Source of the DNA: VAZQ01 sp963739385
GTDB lineage: Bacteria > Pseudomonadota > Alphaproteobacteria > Rhizobiales > Xanthobacteraceae
NCBI GenBank assembly: GCA_963739385.1
Contig: CAVUAI010000048.1
Location: 1-64,000 of the forward strand
Length of the DNA stretch: 64,000 nt
Reading direction: 5' to 3'
A program made the translations under genes and the position numbers. Every line of letters begins with the position of its first letter. Positions within the stretch are counted from its first letter, which is position 1. Positions 52,099-61,960 of this stretch are shown here, piece after piece. A model generated the notes under the pieces. The model was not told the DNA's origin and searched no databases. It saw nothing but the letters and a program-made list of their open reading frames with translations.

Positions 52099-52265
52099 TT
52101 TCACGCCTCAACACAATGGTCACTGCGTACGGGATCATAGCGTTCAGCACCCTGACAGGCCAACGATGGCAGGGCTCTGTTCGAATAGAAGTGCCAGGCC
52201 GAAGCTTGACGAGCGTATTGTCGCGGCGTCAGCGCTTCTCGAGGGCTTTCACTGTCGGCCCTCCC

Positions 52266-52652
52266 TCATGTGTGCGGGTGCATATTCGTCAGCTCGGGCG
52301 GCGCCATCATGTTCTCGTTCAAGTCGAACATGATCACCAGCGAGCCGGCGACGACCAGGACGACGATGAGCACACCAAACGCGAGTGCCAGGACGTTGTT
52401 GGTGTTGTCCGGTCCGGTCGTGATGTGCAGGAAAAAGACCAGGTGAACGCCCATCTGCGCGACAGCGAGCACGGCAAGGCCGAGCGGGACGCCCGGCCCC
52501 CAGAGTAGCGACGTGTTGGCGACCCAGAAGGAGACGGCCGTGAGGATCACGGCGAGAACCAAGCCGATCGTATAGATGACCGCATCCGACGGCTCCCGCT
52601 CGAAAATCGTCGAGCTGTCTCCGGGTGCGCGATCGTGGCGCGTTTCCGTCAT
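52266..52652 (-). CDS. cyoD: cytochrome bo3 quinol oxidase subunit IV
   Basis: 128 aa, three helices: VIYTIGLVLAVILTAVSFWV, GLAVLAVAQMGVHLVFFLHI and VLIVVLVVAGSLVIMFDLNE with the typical NMM ending. The AQMGVHLVFFLHI segment is a family hallmark. The start overlaps cyoC by 4 bp. Assembly subunit of the quinol oxidase. Confidence 0.9.
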   Translation of the reverse strand: MTETRHDRAPGDSSTIFEREPSDAVIYTIGLVLAVILTAVSFWVANTSLLWGPGVPLGLAVLAVAQMGVHLVFFLHITTGPDNTNNVLALAFGVLIVVLVVAGSLVIMFDLNENMMAPPELTNMHPHT

Positions 52653-53281
52653 GGGCGGACTCCCATCAGATAGACGATCGTGAACAGCCAGACCCAGATG
52701 ATGTCGAGAAAGTGCCAGAACAGCGCAAAACAGAGCAGGCGGCGCTCCACATTGCGGGCAAAGCCTTTGATTGCGACGTGGACCATGAGCAGCGTCAGCC
52801 AGATCAGTCCGGCGGTAACGTGCAGCCCGTGGCAGCCGACGAGCGTGAAGAAGGCGGACAGAAACGCGCTGCGTTGCGGGGAGGCGCCGCCGGCGATCAT
52901 GCCGGCGAACTCGCGGATCTCAAGAGCGACGAACGCCGCTCCGAGCGCGAAGGTCACGGCGGCGAAGAAGTAGGTGGCGGCGCGGCGTCGCGCATTGATT
53001 GCCAACGACATCAGTCCGCAGGTGTAGCTTGAGGCGAGCAGACAAGCGGTTTCGATCGCGACGCTGACCTGATTGAACAACTCCGCGCCGGTCGGACCGC
53101 CGGCGGTAGCCCGCACGAGCACCGCGTAGGCCGCAAACAGCGCCGAGAACATCACGATGTCGCTGAGGAGGAAGATCCAGAAGCCGAAGGCGACGACGAT
53201 CCGCTTTGGCGCGGGCCCGGCTTCGCTGGCGGGCGTCAGTGCCCTCTGCCCGACATCATAGACGGCGACAGCGACGCTCAT
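52649..53281 (-). CDS. cyoC: cytochrome bo3 quinol oxidase subunit III
   Basis: 210 aa, five helices. Conserved FGFWIFLLSDIVMFSALFAA near the N-terminus, NQVSVAIETACLLASSYTCG, FTLVGCHGLHVTAGLIWLTL and the ending FWHFLDIIWVWLFTIVYLMG. It overlaps cyoB and cyoD by 4 bp each (ATGA). Confidence 0.93.
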   Translation of the reverse strand: MSVAVAVYDVGQRALTPASEAGPAPKRIVVAFGFWIFLLSDIVMFSALFAAYAVLVRATAGGPTGAELFNQVSVAIETACLLASSYTCGLMSLAINARRRAATYFFAAVTFALGAAFVALEIREFAGMIAGGASPQRSAFLSAFFTLVGCHGLHVTAGLIWLTLLMVHVAIKGFARNVERRLLCFALFWHFLDIIWVWLFTIVYLMGVRP

Positions 53282-55266
53282 ACCGCAACCTCCACAGGGT
53301 GAGCTCGATCAAACCGTGCGATCTGCTCGGCCGGGATTTCGACTTCGTCCTCGTCGCGAAACGCGAAGACAACGAGCGTGACGAATGCGCCGAACGCTCC
53401 GAGCGCGGCCATCCACCAGATGTGCCAGATCAGGGCAAAGCCGCTGACGACGGCAAAGAATGCGGTGACGAAGCCGGTCGGGCTGTTCTTCGGCATTTCG
53501 ATCGGCTCGTACTCGCGCGATGGTGCGGGCTGCGCTTGTTTCCCGTGCATGCGTTGCTTGCTGGCCCAAAAGGCGTCGATCTCCCCGACACGCGGCAGGA
53601 CAGCATAGTTCCAGGCCGGCGGCGGCGACGCCGTGGACCACTCCAGCGTGCGGCCGTTCCACGGATCGCCGGTCACATCGCGGAGCTGCTCGCGGGCGCG
53701 GATCGAGACAACGAACTGCATGATTTGGCTGACGATGCCCGCCAGAATGACGACGGCACCGAGGGCTGCCACCAGCAGCCACGGTTGCCAACTCAGAACG
53801 TCGTAATGCTGCATGCGCCGGGTCATGCCCATCAGGCCCACCACATAGAGCGGCATGAAAGCGAGATGGAAGCCGATGAACCAGCACCAGAACGAGCGCC
53901 TGCCCCAGTGTTCGTCGAGCTTGAAGCCGAATGCCTTGGGGAACCAATAATTGTAACCGGCGAAGGCGCCGAACAGGACGCCGGGGATGATGACGTGATG
54001 GAAATGGGCGACCAGGAACAGGCTGTTGTGCACCTGGAAGTCGACGGGCGGCACGGCCAGCAGCACGCCGGTCAAGCCGCCGAGGACGAACGTCACCATG
54101 AAGCCGATGGTCCACAGCACCGGTACCGTGAATTGGATGCGCCCGCCGTACATCGTAAACAGCCAGTTGAAGATTTTGACGCCCGTCGGCACCGCGATGA
54201 TCATGCTCGTGATGCCGAAGAAGGCGTTGACGCTTGCACTGGCGCCCATGGTGAAGAAGTGGTGCAGCCAGACTGTGTACGACAGAATGCAGATCGCCAT
54301 GGTCGCAGCGACCATCGAGCGGTAGCCGAACAGCGGCTTGCCGGAGAAGGTCGCGGCGACCTCCGAAAAGACGCCGAACGCCGGCAGGACCAGGATGTAG
54401 ACCTCGGGGTGACCCCACACCCAGAACAGGTTCACGTACATCATCGCGTTGCCGCCGGCCCCGACTGTAAAGAAGTGAAAGCCGAGATAACGGTCGAGCA
54501 GCTGCATCGCGAAAAGCGCGGTGAGGACCGGAAAAGCCGCGACGATGAGCAGGTTCGAAGCGAGCGCCGTCCAGCAGAAAACCGGCATGCGCATGTAGCT
54601 CATGCCGGGCGCCCGCGTTTTGAGAATCGTGGTGACGAAATTGACTCCGGTCAGCAACGTGCCGATGCCCGAGATTTGCAGGGCCCAGAGGTAGTAGTCG
54701 ACGCCGACTCCGGGCGAGAATTCCAGCCCGCTGAGCGGCGGATAAGCAACCCAGCCCGTCTTCGCGAACTCACCGATCGCCAGCGACATGTTCGCCAACA
54801 GGATGCCTGTCGCAGTGAGCCATAGGCTGACCGAGTTCAGTGTCGGGAAGGCCACGTCGCGGATGCCGAGTTGCAGCGGCACCGCGAAGTTCATCAGTCC
54901 GATCACGAACGGCATCGCCACAAAGAAGATCATGATGGTGCCGTGCGCCGAGAAAATCTGGTCGAAATGCTCCGGCGGCAGATATCCTTGCGCGCCCCCG
55001 GCGGCGACCGCCTGCTGCGCCCGCATCATGATTGCATCGGCGAAGCCGCGCACCAGCATGAGAAAAGCCAGCACCAAATACATGACGCCGATGCGCTTGT
55101 GATCGACGGATGTGAGCCACTCGCGCCATAGATAGGGCCAGGCTCCCTTCAACGTGACCAACAAGAGAACGGACCCGACCAACACGGCCATGAACGCCGT
55201 CGCGCCCATGATGATCGGCTGGTCGAAAGGGATCGCGCTCCAGCTGAGCTTGCCGAGGAGATTCAT
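53278..55266 (-). CDS. cyoB: cytochrome bo3 quinol oxidase subunit I
   Basis: 662 aa haem-copper oxidase core. Quinol-site residues RGFADAIMMRAQQA and the His of FSAHGTIMIFF (low-spin haem), CuB/Tyr crosslink in WVWGHPEVYILVLPAFG, LHHFFTMG (CuB His pair) and LVAHFHHVIIPGVL (both haem His) are all present. Fifteen helices as in E. coli CyoB. The Arg-Asp-His-Gln set argues for ubiquinol rather than cytochrome c as donor. Central gene of cyoABCD, overlapping both neighbours. Confidence 0.95.
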   Translation of the reverse strand: MNLLGKLSWSAIPFDQPIIMGATAFMAVLVGSVLLLVTLKGAWPYLWREWLTSVDHKRIGVMYLVLAFLMLVRGFADAIMMRAQQAVAAGGAQGYLPPEHFDQIFSAHGTIMIFFVAMPFVIGLMNFAVPLQLGIRDVAFPTLNSVSLWLTATGILLANMSLAIGEFAKTGWVAYPPLSGLEFSPGVGVDYYLWALQISGIGTLLTGVNFVTTILKTRAPGMSYMRMPVFCWTALASNLLIVAAFPVLTALFAMQLLDRYLGFHFFTVGAGGNAMMYVNLFWVWGHPEVYILVLPAFGVFSEVAATFSGKPLFGYRSMVAATMAICILSYTVWLHHFFTMGASASVNAFFGITSMIIAVPTGVKIFNWLFTMYGGRIQFTVPVLWTIGFMVTFVLGGLTGVLLAVPPVDFQVHNSLFLVAHFHHVIIPGVLFGAFAGYNYWFPKAFGFKLDEHWGRRSFWCWFIGFHLAFMPLYVVGLMGMTRRMQHYDVLSWQPWLLVAALGAVVILAGIVSQIMQFVVSIRAREQLRDVTGDPWNGRTLEWSTASPPPAWNYAVLPRVGEIDAFWASKQRMHGKQAQPAPSREYEPIEMPKNSPTGFVTAFFAVVSGFALIWHIWWMAALGAFGAFVTLVVFAFRDEDEVEIPAEQIARFDRAHPVEVAV

Positions 55267-56141
55267 TTTTCCGCCCTCTGTGACGTCGGATAGGTGCTCG
55301 ATGATGAACCTCCCGGCTTCGATACCGAGCTCACGATGCCGCTGAACAGGTTGGGAGCCACGGCACGGTAGGTGAAAGGCGCAACCGCCTGGCTCGGCTT
55401 GACCAGCTCACCATAGGTTTGCGCGTCGAGCACCGGGCCGGTGCTGCGCGTTGCGGTAACCCACTCCTCAAACTTCTCGGCGGGTACAGCGTCGACGGTA
55501 AAGTGCATGCTGGAAAATCCGGCGCCACTGTACTGCGCCGACCGCCCCCGGTAGGTCCCGAGGTGGTCCGCCTGCAGGTTGAGGCGCGTCACCATCCCGG
55601 CCATGGTGTAGATCTGGCCACCGAGCTCCGGCGCCCAGAAGCTGTTCATCACGCCCGAGGAGGTCAGCTCGAAACTCACGGGCGTGCCGACCGGGATGGT
55701 GAGTTGATTGACGCTCGCGATGCCCTCCTCCGGATAGATGAACAGCCATTTCCAGTCGAGCGCGACGACCTGAATCCTGACGGGTTTCACGGTAGAGGCA
55801 ATCGGCTTGGGCGGATCGAGATCGTATGAGCCGATCCAGGCGACACCGCCCACCAGGAGCACAGTCATCAGCGGGATCGACCAAACGAGCAGCTCGAGAC
55901 GGCCGGAATAGGCGAAATTGGGCAGATAGCGGGCGCGCTCATTGGACGAACGAAACCAAAACGCGACGCCAAGGGTGGCGAGGATCGTTGGGATCACGAT
56001 CGCCAGCATGATTCCGAGCGAGTTGAACAGAATTTGTCGCTCGGCGGAGGCGATCGGTCCTTTCGGAGCGAGCACGCCTTCGTTGCAGCCGCCGAGCGCG
56101 GTTACGCTGATCAGGACAAGGGCCACTACACCGTAATGCAT
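55263..56141 (-). CDS. cyoA: cytochrome bo3 quinol oxidase subunit II
   Basis: 292 aa lipoprotein: MHYGVVALVLISVTALGGCN has a lipobox ending in Cys, so the start is ATG 56141 (GAGG upstream) rather than the longer frame to 56216. Two helices, then a cupredoxin domain lacking CuA ligands (VVALDWKWLFIYPEEGIASV, MNSFWAPELGGQIYTMAGMV, YRGRSAQYSGAGFSSMHFTV), as expected for a quinol-oxidising enzyme. First gene of the cyo operon. Confidence 0.93.
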   Translation of the reverse strand: MHYGVVALVLISVTALGGCNEGVLAPKGPIASAERQILFNSLGIMLAIVIPTILATLGVAFWFRSSNERARYLPNFAYSGRLELLVWSIPLMTVLLVGGVAWIGSYDLDPPKPIASTVKPVRIQVVALDWKWLFIYPEEGIASVNQLTIPVGTPVSFELTSSGVMNSFWAPELGGQIYTMAGMVTRLNLQADHLGTYRGRSAQYSGAGFSSMHFTVDAVPAEKFEEWVTATRSTGPVLDAQTYGELVKPSQAVAPFTYRAVAPNLFSGIVSSVSKPGGSSSSTYPTSQRAEK

Positions 56142-56300
56142 GTTAGACCTCGTCGGTGCTGACCATCGACGGCCACTACTGTCGGCCAGGAGGGCGGCAA
56201 AAACCAGTAACATCACGCGACAATGAAAGCCGCATGGAACTCACTCGCCGCGGGCCTGGTTCCGCCAATGGCTGTTGTTTGCATAGACATGAGGAACCTC

Positions 56301-56492
56301 TCAGTCGTGATGGTCAGTGGTATTGACGTTGCCGCTGCACACGCGGTTGCTCCCGACGTACAGCCGCTTCGGGAAGCCGGCGAGGCGCGCGCCCGAGAAC
56401 ATCAAGGCGAGATTCGAATGCAGTGCGACGGCCCGGTCCAGCACGGCGGAGGCGAACGGCAGCCGCGACAGAGACACTGGCGCGCGGTCCAT
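56301..56492 (-). CDS. possible small protein downstream of the pyruvate oxidase gene
   Basis: 63 aa starting at ATG 56492 with GGAGG 6 bp upstream, 10 bp after the natural stop of the preceding gene. It reads MDRAPVSLSRLPFASAVLDR then ALMFSGARLAGFPKRLYVGS. No family is recognised. The ribosome-binding site is the main support. Confidence 0.3.
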   Translation of the reverse strand: MDRAPVSLSRLPFASAVLDRAVALHSNLALMFSGARLAGFPKRLYVGSNRVCSGNVNTTDHHD

Positions 56493-56502
56493 CGCCGCCT
56501 CC

Positions 56503-58236
56503 TCAGCGCCAGAGATTGGTCTTCGCGAGGTCGACGACCGCATCGCCCCGGCCGCTGATCACCGCCTTCACCATGTACAGCGTGAAGCCTTTCGCCATTT
56601 CCAGGGTGATGGACGGCGGCATCGCGAGCTCCGTTCAATTCACCACGGCATCGATCAGGACAGGTCCATCATGGGCGAGCGCGGCGGCGACGCCATCCTC
56701 CACCTCGCCGGGGTCTTCGAGCCGGATACCGCGAATACCGACGGCTTCGGCCATGGCCGCAAAATTCGGGTTCTTGAGCTCGGTCCCGAAATCAAGAAAG
56801 CCGGTGGATTTCTGCTCGAGTTCGACGAAGCCGAGCGTACCGTTGTTGAACACCACCACCTTCACCGGGAGGCGGTGCTGCACCAGAGTGAGCAAGTCAC
56901 CCATCAGCATGGTGAAGCCGCCATCGCCCGAGAGCGAGATCACCTGACGGCCTGGAAAGGCGGCCTGGGCGCCGATTCCCTGCGGCATCGCATTCGCCAT
57001 GGAGCCATGCCAGAACGAGCCGATGAGCCGCCGCTTCCCGTTCATCGCAAGATAGCGCGCAGCCCAGACGGTCGGGAGGCCGACGTCGCAGGTGAAGACG
57101 GCGTCCTCCGCCGCATGGTCGCTGATCGCCTTCGCGATCTGCTGCGGGTGGATCAGGCGCTTGCCCGGCGTGCCGACGGCGAGCTCGTCGAGCGCCTTGC
57201 GGGCCCTGGCGTAATGCTGCTGCGCCTGGGCGAGATGCGTGCCGTCGCGCTTCTCCTTGAGCAGCGGCAGCAGCGCCGCGAGCGTCGCGCGCACGTCGCC
57301 GACAACGGCGAGATCGACGGGGGCGCGACGACCGATATTTTCGGCCCGCAGATCGACCTGCGCGATGCGGACCTCGCCTCCCTCCGGATAGAATTGGCGA
57401 TACGGGAAGTCGGTCCCGAGCATCAGCAGGACGTCGCAGTCGCGCATGGCGTAGTAGCCGGAGGAGAAGCCGATGAGACCGGTCATGCCGACGTCATAGG
57501 GGTTGTCCCACTCGACATGCTCCTTGCCACGGAGCGCATGCACCATCGGGGCCTTGAGGCGCTCGCCTAGCGCTAGAAGCTCAGCGTGAGCGCCTTGGCA
57601 TCCCGAGCCGCACAAGACCGTGATCCGGCTGTCGTCGTTCAGCAGCGCAGCGAGACGATCGAGCTCGTGCCGCGACGGCGTTGCAACCGGCGGAGGCGGC
57701 AGCAGCCCGTCGACCTTGGCCGGGGCGTTGGCGGCTTCCTGCAGTGCGACGTCGCCGGGCATCACCAGCACCGACACGCCGCGCTTGCCGACCGCCTCAC
57801 GGATCGCGACCTCAAGCACGCGCGGCATCTGGCTGGCGACTGACACAAATTCACAATAGTGACTGCATTCCTGGAAGAGATCTTGCGGACGCGTCTCCTG
57901 GAAATAGCCGCTGCCGATTTCGGCGGATGGAATCTGCGCGGCGATGCCGAGTACGGGAACGCGCGAGCGGTGACAGTCGAACAGGCCGTTGATGAGGTGC
58001 AGGTTGCCCGGCCCGCAGCTGCCGGCGCAAACCGCGAGCTCACCCGTGAGATGGGCTTCGGCGCCGGCCGCGAATGCGGCGACCTCCTCGTGCCGCACAT
58101 GGACCCATTCGATTTTGCCGTGACTGCGTATGGCGTCCGTCAGGCCGTTCAGGCTGTCGCCGACAATGCCGTAGATCCGCTTGACGCCCGCTGCAGCGAG
58201 CGTTTCGATGAATTGAGTTGCCACTGTTCTAGCCAT
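56503..58236 (-). CDS. pyruvate oxidase-type ThDP enzyme, with an in-frame TGA 44 codons before the natural end
   Basis: ThDP-dependent enzyme of the PoxB group (pyruvate to acetate and CO2, electrons to quinone, peripheral membrane). ATG 58236 with GAGGAAA upstream. ThDP Glu50 in VRHEEVAAFAAG; FAD-region GMTGLIGFSSGYYAM; ThDP/Mg motif SGDGGFTMLMGDLL ... VVFNNGTLGF. Codon 534 is TGA (56635-56637). The same frame continues TELAMPPSITLEMAKGFTLY MVKAVISGRGD to a natural TGA at 56503, the C-terminal membrane/lipid-binding tail of PoxB. CGA to TGA is a plausible single change. The truncated 533-aa product would lack that tail. Confidence 0.85.
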
Positions 58237-58669
58237 GACTTTCCTCATCACCGGTGAAATTTTGACCAGGCATGTTGATGCGCTTGAGCGCGCTCAATCG
58301 ATCCCGATGCGGAGCCATCGCCAAGTTCCATAGTAACACTAGTGCAAAAGCACTTCAGTCGGATTTGGTGGTCTTGCCGCGACTGTTCCGAATTTGACCC
58401 GCTACGTCCGGACATCCGTCGCCAACCACGCCTCCTGCCCTTGTCGACTGGGCAAGGGATGGCGCAGCCGCAACAGGGATGGTTTTCTTTCCTGTGGGGT
58501 TTTCGGCGGAAAATCGCTTCGAAGCGAACCGCTTTTTCGATCTATGCTGTCGCATGACCTTTTCTGACCAGCCCGTGACTTTTTGGGATCATGCTTCGCA
58601 AGCCGATGCCGCTGCATCGGGATCGACCGTGCGCACCTGCCAACGAGATGGCTGCAGCGGGACAAGGAC
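58237..58669. other. intergenic region between divergent genes, no gene recognised
   Basis: About 430 bp upstream of both the pyruvate-oxidase-type gene (minus) and the AI-2E family transporter gene (plus). No convincing frame or promoter consensus. Confidence 0.45.
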
Positions 58670-59698
58670 ATGACTACCCGGGCCGTGCCGATCATGTTGG
58701 GGTTGAGCACCGCGGTCCTGGTCCTGTGCGGGCTCTACTTCGCACGCTCGATCCTCGCGCCGGTCGCATTCTCGCTCTTTGTCGTCGCCATCGTCTGGCC
58801 GTTGCAGCGCGCGCTCGAGACCAGGATGCCGCGGCTGCTGGCGCTTGTCGCCGCGCTGGTGGTGACGCTGCTGGTCGTGACCGTGCTGGGCTTCCTGATC
58901 GTATGGGCCTTCGGCACGGTCGGCCGCTGGCTGATCGACAACGCCGCCCGGTTTCAGGCGCTCTACGCGGAGTCGGCGGCCTGGCTCGAGGGGCACGGCA
59001 TCGTGGTCACGAGCCTGCTGGCGGAAAACTTCAATGCCGGCTGGCTCATTCGCGCGGTCCAGGAGATCGGCGGACGCATGTACGGCCTGGTCGCGTTCGT
59101 GGTCATCACCTTCGTGTTCACCGCGCTCGGCCTGCTCGAGGTCGAGATCGCCAGGAAGAACATCGAAATCCTCGACAACAAGGAGATCGCGCAGACGATC
59201 CTGCAGGCCGGCACGCAGATCGCCGGCAAGTTTCAAAAATACATGCTCGTGCGCAGCGCAATGAGCGTGCTGACCGGCATGGTGGTCTGGGTCTTTGCGC
59301 TGCTGGCCGGCCTCGAACTGGCGACGGCGTGGGGCGTGATCGCGTTCGTCCTGAACTACATCCCGTTCATCGGACCGCTGGTCGCGACCGTGTTTCCGAC
59401 CCTTTTCGCGCTCGCGCAGTTCGGCTCCTGGGAGCTGGCCGTCGTCGTGTTCCTGGGCCTCAACCTGATCCAGTTCCTGATCGGCAGCTATCTTGAACCG
59501 CGCATCGCGGGCTCGGCGCTGTCGATCTCGCCGTTCCTGGTGCTGTTCGCGGTGTTCTTCTGGGCCTTTCTCTGGGGCATGCCGGGCGCCTTCATCGGCG
59601 TGCCCATCGTGATCGCAATTCTCACCCTGTGCGAGCAGCACGCGTCGACGCGCTGGATCGCGACCCTGCTGTCCGGACGCGAACGGGCGGCGCGCTGA
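58670..59698 (+). CDS. AI-2E family transporter (PerM/YdiK-like)
   Basis: 342 aa, eight helices. Family features: LYFARSILAPVAFSLFVVAI at the start, MSVLTGMVVWVFALLAGLEL, WGVIAFVLNYIPFIGPLVAT and SYLEPRIAGSALSISPFLVL. The name comes from TqsA; many members export other solutes or act as Na+/H+ antiporters, so the substrate is open. ATG 58670 has ACAAGGAC upstream; the longer frame from 58583 lacks a site. Confidence 0.88.
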   Translation: MTTRAVPIMLGLSTAVLVLCGLYFARSILAPVAFSLFVVAIVWPLQRALETRMPRLLALVAALVVTLLVVTVLGFLIVWAFGTVGRWLIDNAARFQALYAESAAWLEGHGIVVTSLLAENFNAGWLIRAVQEIGGRMYGLVAFVVITFVFTALGLLEVEIARKNIEILDNKEIAQTILQAGTQIAGKFQKYMLVRSAMSVLTGMVVWVFALLAGLELATAWGVIAFVLNYIPFIGPLVATVFPTLFALAQFGSWELAVVVFLGLNLIQFLIGSYLEPRIAGSALSISPFLVLFAVFFWAFLWGMPGAFIGVPIVIAILTLCEQHASTRWIATLLSGRERAAR

Positions 59699-60020
59699 TG
59701 TCTGTCGCCGGCGCATTTCTGTTCGACTTGATTCACTCCTACATGCCCGCATTCACTCCTGCATGCCCGCGCGTCACCCGCGGGTCTGACCCGATGGGCG
59801 CCATTGCTCGGTTGTCATCGTCCGCGAAAGCGCACGACCCAGTAAACGCTGGACTCGAGTAATGGCACGCTTCGTCCGCGATCGCACCTGCATGCGTTAC
59901 TGGATGCCCGCTTTCGCGGGCATGACAACGGAACGTTCGCGGGCGTGACCACGGGCAGATTATGTTTCCCGCTCAAGTCAGCGCCTGCTACCTCGGCCCC
60001 GGAATGACCTGATCATTGCA
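59699..60020. repeat. intergenic region with a copy of the palindromic repeat
   Basis: The segment 59896-59930 (GTTACTGGATGCCCGCTTTC then GCGGGCATGACAAC) is the right half of the repeat seen at 11.3-12.4 kb, with the palindrome at 59904-59923. Upstream of it, 59750-59870 contains decayed related pieces (GCATGCCCGC, GACCCAGTAAACGCTGGA). No gene. Confidence 0.7.
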
Positions 60021-61769
60021 CTACCCGGGGGGCTTCGGTTGGCCTTCCAGGGTGACGCGTTGCGGCCGCAGGAGCTTGAGGCGCCGGTCATCTCCGACCG
60101 CCAGGGTATGAATGTAGAAGCAGGTGGCTTCTTCGTCGGTCGCTTCCATGACCGGAGACGGCGCGGACAGGATCGCCACGCCGTTGCATTCCCCCATCCA
60201 GTCGACGTGGCGGTGACCGTGCATCAGAATCGCCTGCCCGGCCCATGACCGCAGGCGGCGGATGAACCAATTGCCGTTGATCAAGGCCGTTCCGACGCGC
60301 TCGGACAACGCCTTGGCCGGACGCGGATACTCGACCACATGATGATGGAGCGCGATGACCCAGCAGGCGTGCGGGTATTGCGCGCGGGCGATCTCCAGGG
60401 CGTGGACCTGGTCCGCCGACACCATGCCCAGCGCATTGGTGAAGGAGAAGTGGGTGTCGGCGTTCGAATCCAGGAGCGCTATGCCGAGGCCGTCGCGTGG
60501 CTGGGGCGGCAGCACCAGCGGAAACACCGTAGCCCACAGCCTCGTGAACTCGCTGGACAGCCGCGGCCGTCCGGCATCGGCGAAAGTGTTCATCGCACGG
60601 CGATGCGGGGCCAGCGTCTGCGCAAGCGTCTTGCCGAGACGGCGCCCCGAACGATCGACCACCCTGACCCGCTCGCCATGCAGGACGTCCATCGCGAAGA
60701 GCATTCGCAGCCGGCGCAGCCGTTTGTTCGGACTTGTCGGCAGGTCGAGGCGCGCCGGATTGGCGCGATCGACGATGTTGAGGTCGTGGTTGCCCGGGAC
60801 CATCAACATGCGTTCGGCCAGCGCGGGATGCTGCATGGCGGCGTCGAGGAATTCGGCCCACTCGCTGGATCGGCCGGCGTCGGTCAGGTCGCCGGTGATG
60901 ACGATCGCGTCGAGCGGATCGGCGGCATGGATGCGCGCGAGCTCGGCCAGCAGCTGCGCCAGTCGCTCGTTGCCGCGCGGACCCGAACGGCCGCTCTCGA
61001 TGCGGAAGCCGTAGCGCTCGCCCACGACGTGAAGATCCGACAGGTGAGCAACGCGCCAGGTGCGGTCGGCACCGGGCCCCGGCGCGAATTCCTTGCGATC
61101 GCGTGGCTGATCGAGGGTGGCATCTCCGACCGCCCAGACCAGCGCGGCCACGGCAAGATAGGCAGCGACCAGCACGACGCTGTTCGCTACCGCCACCAGC
61201 GCCAGCCGGCTGGAAAATTCTACCGACCCGATGCCCGCGAACAGATCTGCGTGCGGCCAGGCAGCGATCAGGGCCATCACGGCGACGGCGGACATCAGGC
61301 CACCGGATACCAGCGCCGCACCCGCGCGCAGCCGCGAGCGCGTCCTTCTGCCTGCCTTGGCGGAGAGCAGGCGTTCCCCGAAATGGCGCAGCGTCTCGCG
61401 GCCGGCCATGTAGACCGGCTGCACCGCCAGCGAATTGAGCGCCCAGAAACTGTTTTCGGCCGCGCGCAGCAGCGGACGCCCGCCCACCCAGCCGGCGGCG
61501 GCGACGATGATCAGGAGGATCGCGGGCCACACTTCCGCGAGCGCAGACGTAAACGTGCTCGAAATCTTGCCGAGCCAGACCGAAACCACGATCGGTGCGA
61601 CGCCGAGCACCAGGACCGGGCCGATGATCAGCACCAGCCAGGCGACCAGCAGCTTCGGCAGGCTGATCTCGGCGAGCAGGCTGCCCATGAGCGACAGCAG
61701 CGAGCGACGCTTGGTGCTGGAGGCGTCATCCTCGATGTCGCCGCGGCGAGGATCCATGTCCGCTCTCAA
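60021..61769 (-). CDS. membrane-anchored metallophosphoesterase
   Basis: 582 aa. The N-terminal 215 residues hold about four to five helices (LLVAWLVLIIGPVLVLGVAP, VWPAILLIIVAAAGWVGG, VVLVAAYLAVAALVWAV). The C-terminal calcineurin-like domain has the five metal motifs: AHLSDLHV, ITGDLTDAG, VPGNHDLN, VIALHHHVVEYP and LMHGHRHVDW. Likely a nucleotide, lipid or sugar phosphodiesterase at the cytoplasmic face. It is divergent from the Mrp operon. Confidence 0.87.
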   Translation of the reverse strand: MRADMDPRRGDIEDDASSTKRRSLLSLMGSLLAEISLPKLLVAWLVLIIGPVLVLGVAPIVVSVWLGKISSTFTSALAEVWPAILLIIVAAAGWVGGRPLLRAAENSFWALNSLAVQPVYMAGRETLRHFGERLLSAKAGRRTRSRLRAGAALVSGGLMSAVAVMALIAAWPHADLFAGIGSVEFSSRLALVAVANSVVLVAAYLAVAALVWAVGDATLDQPRDRKEFAPGPGADRTWRVAHLSDLHVVGERYGFRIESGRSGPRGNERLAQLLAELARIHAADPLDAIVITGDLTDAGRSSEWAEFLDAAMQHPALAERMLMVPGNHDLNIVDRANPARLDLPTSPNKRLRRLRMLFAMDVLHGERVRVVDRSGRRLGKTLAQTLAPHRRAMNTFADAGRPRLSSEFTRLWATVFPLVLPPQPRDGLGIALLDSNADTHFSFTNALGMVSADQVHALEIARAQYPHACWVIALHHHVVEYPRPAKALSERVGTALINGNWFIRRLRSWAGQAILMHGHRHVDWMGECNGVAILSAPSPVMEATDEEATCFYIHTLAVGDDRRLKLLRPQRVTLEGQPKPPG

Positions 61770-61960
61770 GCCGGTTCTCCAGGGACGTGCAGCGGATCCC
61801 GAGTATCGCGCATGGCAACCTGACCGCGCTTTGGGAGTGCGTCAATCGGTTCGGCGGTTGTCGTGCCGGGTTCGACATTCGGGTCGTTCTGCGCCACACT
61901 CCTGTTCGCATTGACATTGCTGCGCCTCCGCATCTCGCACACGGTTATGGAGCGAGGCTC

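Noticed and set aside
60339..61823. 494-codon plus-strand frame opposite the phosphoesterase
   Set aside because: Antisense to all five metallophosphoesterase motifs; composition is that of a shadow frame.
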